From Incurvaria masculella (lineage: Eukaryota > Arthropoda > Insecta > Lepidoptera > Incurvariidae), in assembly GCA_946894095.1 (NCBI GenBank), contig OX335653.1:4159001-4223000 (forward strand): a stretch of 64,000 bases of DNA, written 5' to 3'. Within the stretch, counting starts at the first letter, position 1, and each line of letters opens with the position of its first letter. Shown piece after piece: positions 63,784 to 64,000 of the stretch. Made by a program: the position numbers and the translations under genes. The notes below the pieces were generated by a model. It was not told where the DNA came from, ran no database searches, and was given only the letters and a program-made list of their open reading frames with translations.

Positions 63784-64000
63784 CTAGATTTTGACGAATG
63801 AGCCGTCCCTGGCGACGTGATAGTTCGCCGGCGCGTGGGTGTGATAGTGTTTCGCGGCGACCACGGTGTTGGCGGCGCCGACGACCAAGGCGGCCAGGCA
63901 CTTGTTCGGTCCCACGGAGCAGGTCCAGCGGCGGTGGCCCGATTTGTGCTGGTAGCTGCGGCTGTACGTGTAACCATTGTACAATACCATGGCGTTGCCC
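63784..64000 (-). CDS. mod(mdg4): FLYWCH terminal exon E30, cut by window edge
   Basis: The visible part reads GNAMVLYNGYTYSRSYQHK, then GHRRWTCSVGPNKC and H-Y-H-T-H (HTHAP as the histidine pair), ending FVKI and a stop. The tryptophan is shifted by one (RRW-T-C). The acceptor and about the first ten residues lie beyond position 64000. GC-rich. The reading frame is open throughout. Confidence 0.8.
   Translation of the reverse strand, partial: GNAMVLYNGYTYSRSYQHKSGHRRWTCSVGPNKCLAALVVGAANTVVAAKHYHTHAPANYHVARDGSFVKI

Larger units (their letters stand above)
3069..64000 (-). other. mod(mdg4): mod(mdg4)-type array of alternative 3' FLYWCH exons
   Basis: About 30 homologous exon units all lie on the minus strand. 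Each begins directly after a ...TTCAG or similar acceptor and each contributes two bases to the first codon, so all are in the same splice phase and could be joined to one upstream exon. First codons read GAx or GGx when the acceptor G is included. Each unit encodes one FLYWCH finger and then stops. In Drosophila, mod(mdg4) joins a common BTB/POZ N-terminus to alternative FLYWCH C-termini, partly by trans-splicing, and the isoforms act in insulators and chromosome pairing. The BTB exons should lie past the right edge. Assignment to this gene is inference from architecture; the FLYWCH homology is directly visible. Confidence 0.8.

Overview
This window looks like moth or butterfly (Lepidoptera) nuclear DNA. 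It is AT-rich and gene-poor, and it is full of repeats of kinds seen in Lepidoptera: Helitron ends, a (TTAGG)n-bearing foldback element, the 'GGCCAAGTGCGAGTCGGACTCGC' repeat, tRNA- and 5S-derived SINEs, and CR1/Jockey-like and RTE-like LINEs. Its backbone is a tandem array of short alternative 3' terminal exons on the minus strand. Each starts at a splice acceptor (pyrimidines + CAG), contributes two bases to the first codon, encodes about 79-86 residues and ends in a stop codon. Nearly all encode one FLYWCH zinc finger (W-x-C ... C ... H-x-H). This is the architecture of the 3' part of mod(mdg4), the BTB-domain chromatin/insulator gene in which one shared 5' part (BTB) is joined to many alternative FLYWCH exons. 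The shared BTB exons are not in the window. Because the gene reads leftward, they should lie beyond position 64000.

Layout on + coordinates: exons E1-E3 (3.1-6.2 kb), E4-E5 (7.8-9.1 kb), E6-E7 (11.2-13.7 kb), a LINE split by a Helitron (14.4-20.6 kb), exon E8 split by a 4.3-kb Transib transposon (21.3-25.9 kb), E9-E12 (27.5-33 kb), an alternating block of two exon subtypes with several dead copies, E13-E20 (33.3-41.8 kb), E21-E23 (42.4-46.7 kb), E24-E25 (49.9-51.9 kb), a two-finger C2H2 exon E26 in the same splice phase (53.4 kb), a dead exon E27 (56.8 kb), and E28-E30 (61.5-64 kb). E28 has a tail of eleven 11-residue repeats. I count 22 open FLYWCH exons (one cut by the window edge), one C2H2 exon and seven broken exons. 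The array therefore shows exon birth by tandem duplication and exon death by point mutation and transposon insertion.

The most notable objects are: (1) a Transib element with perfect 5-bp target duplications and an uninterrupted 706-residue RAG1-related transposase, lying inside a FLYWCH exon; (2) the C2H2 exon in a FLYWCH array; (3) the exon with a hendecad repeat tail; (4) a hammerhead-ribozyme-like motif in a Penelope-type repeat; (5) SINEs with either a tRNA or a 5S rRNA head on one shared 3' body; (6) a TTAA-targeting MITE that splits another FLYWCH exon exactly at a TTAA still intact in its neighbour. Between the exons almost everything recognisable is transposon-derived. No bacterial-type gene, CRISPR array or functional RNA gene was found. 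All assignments come from reading the sequence; no database search was possible.
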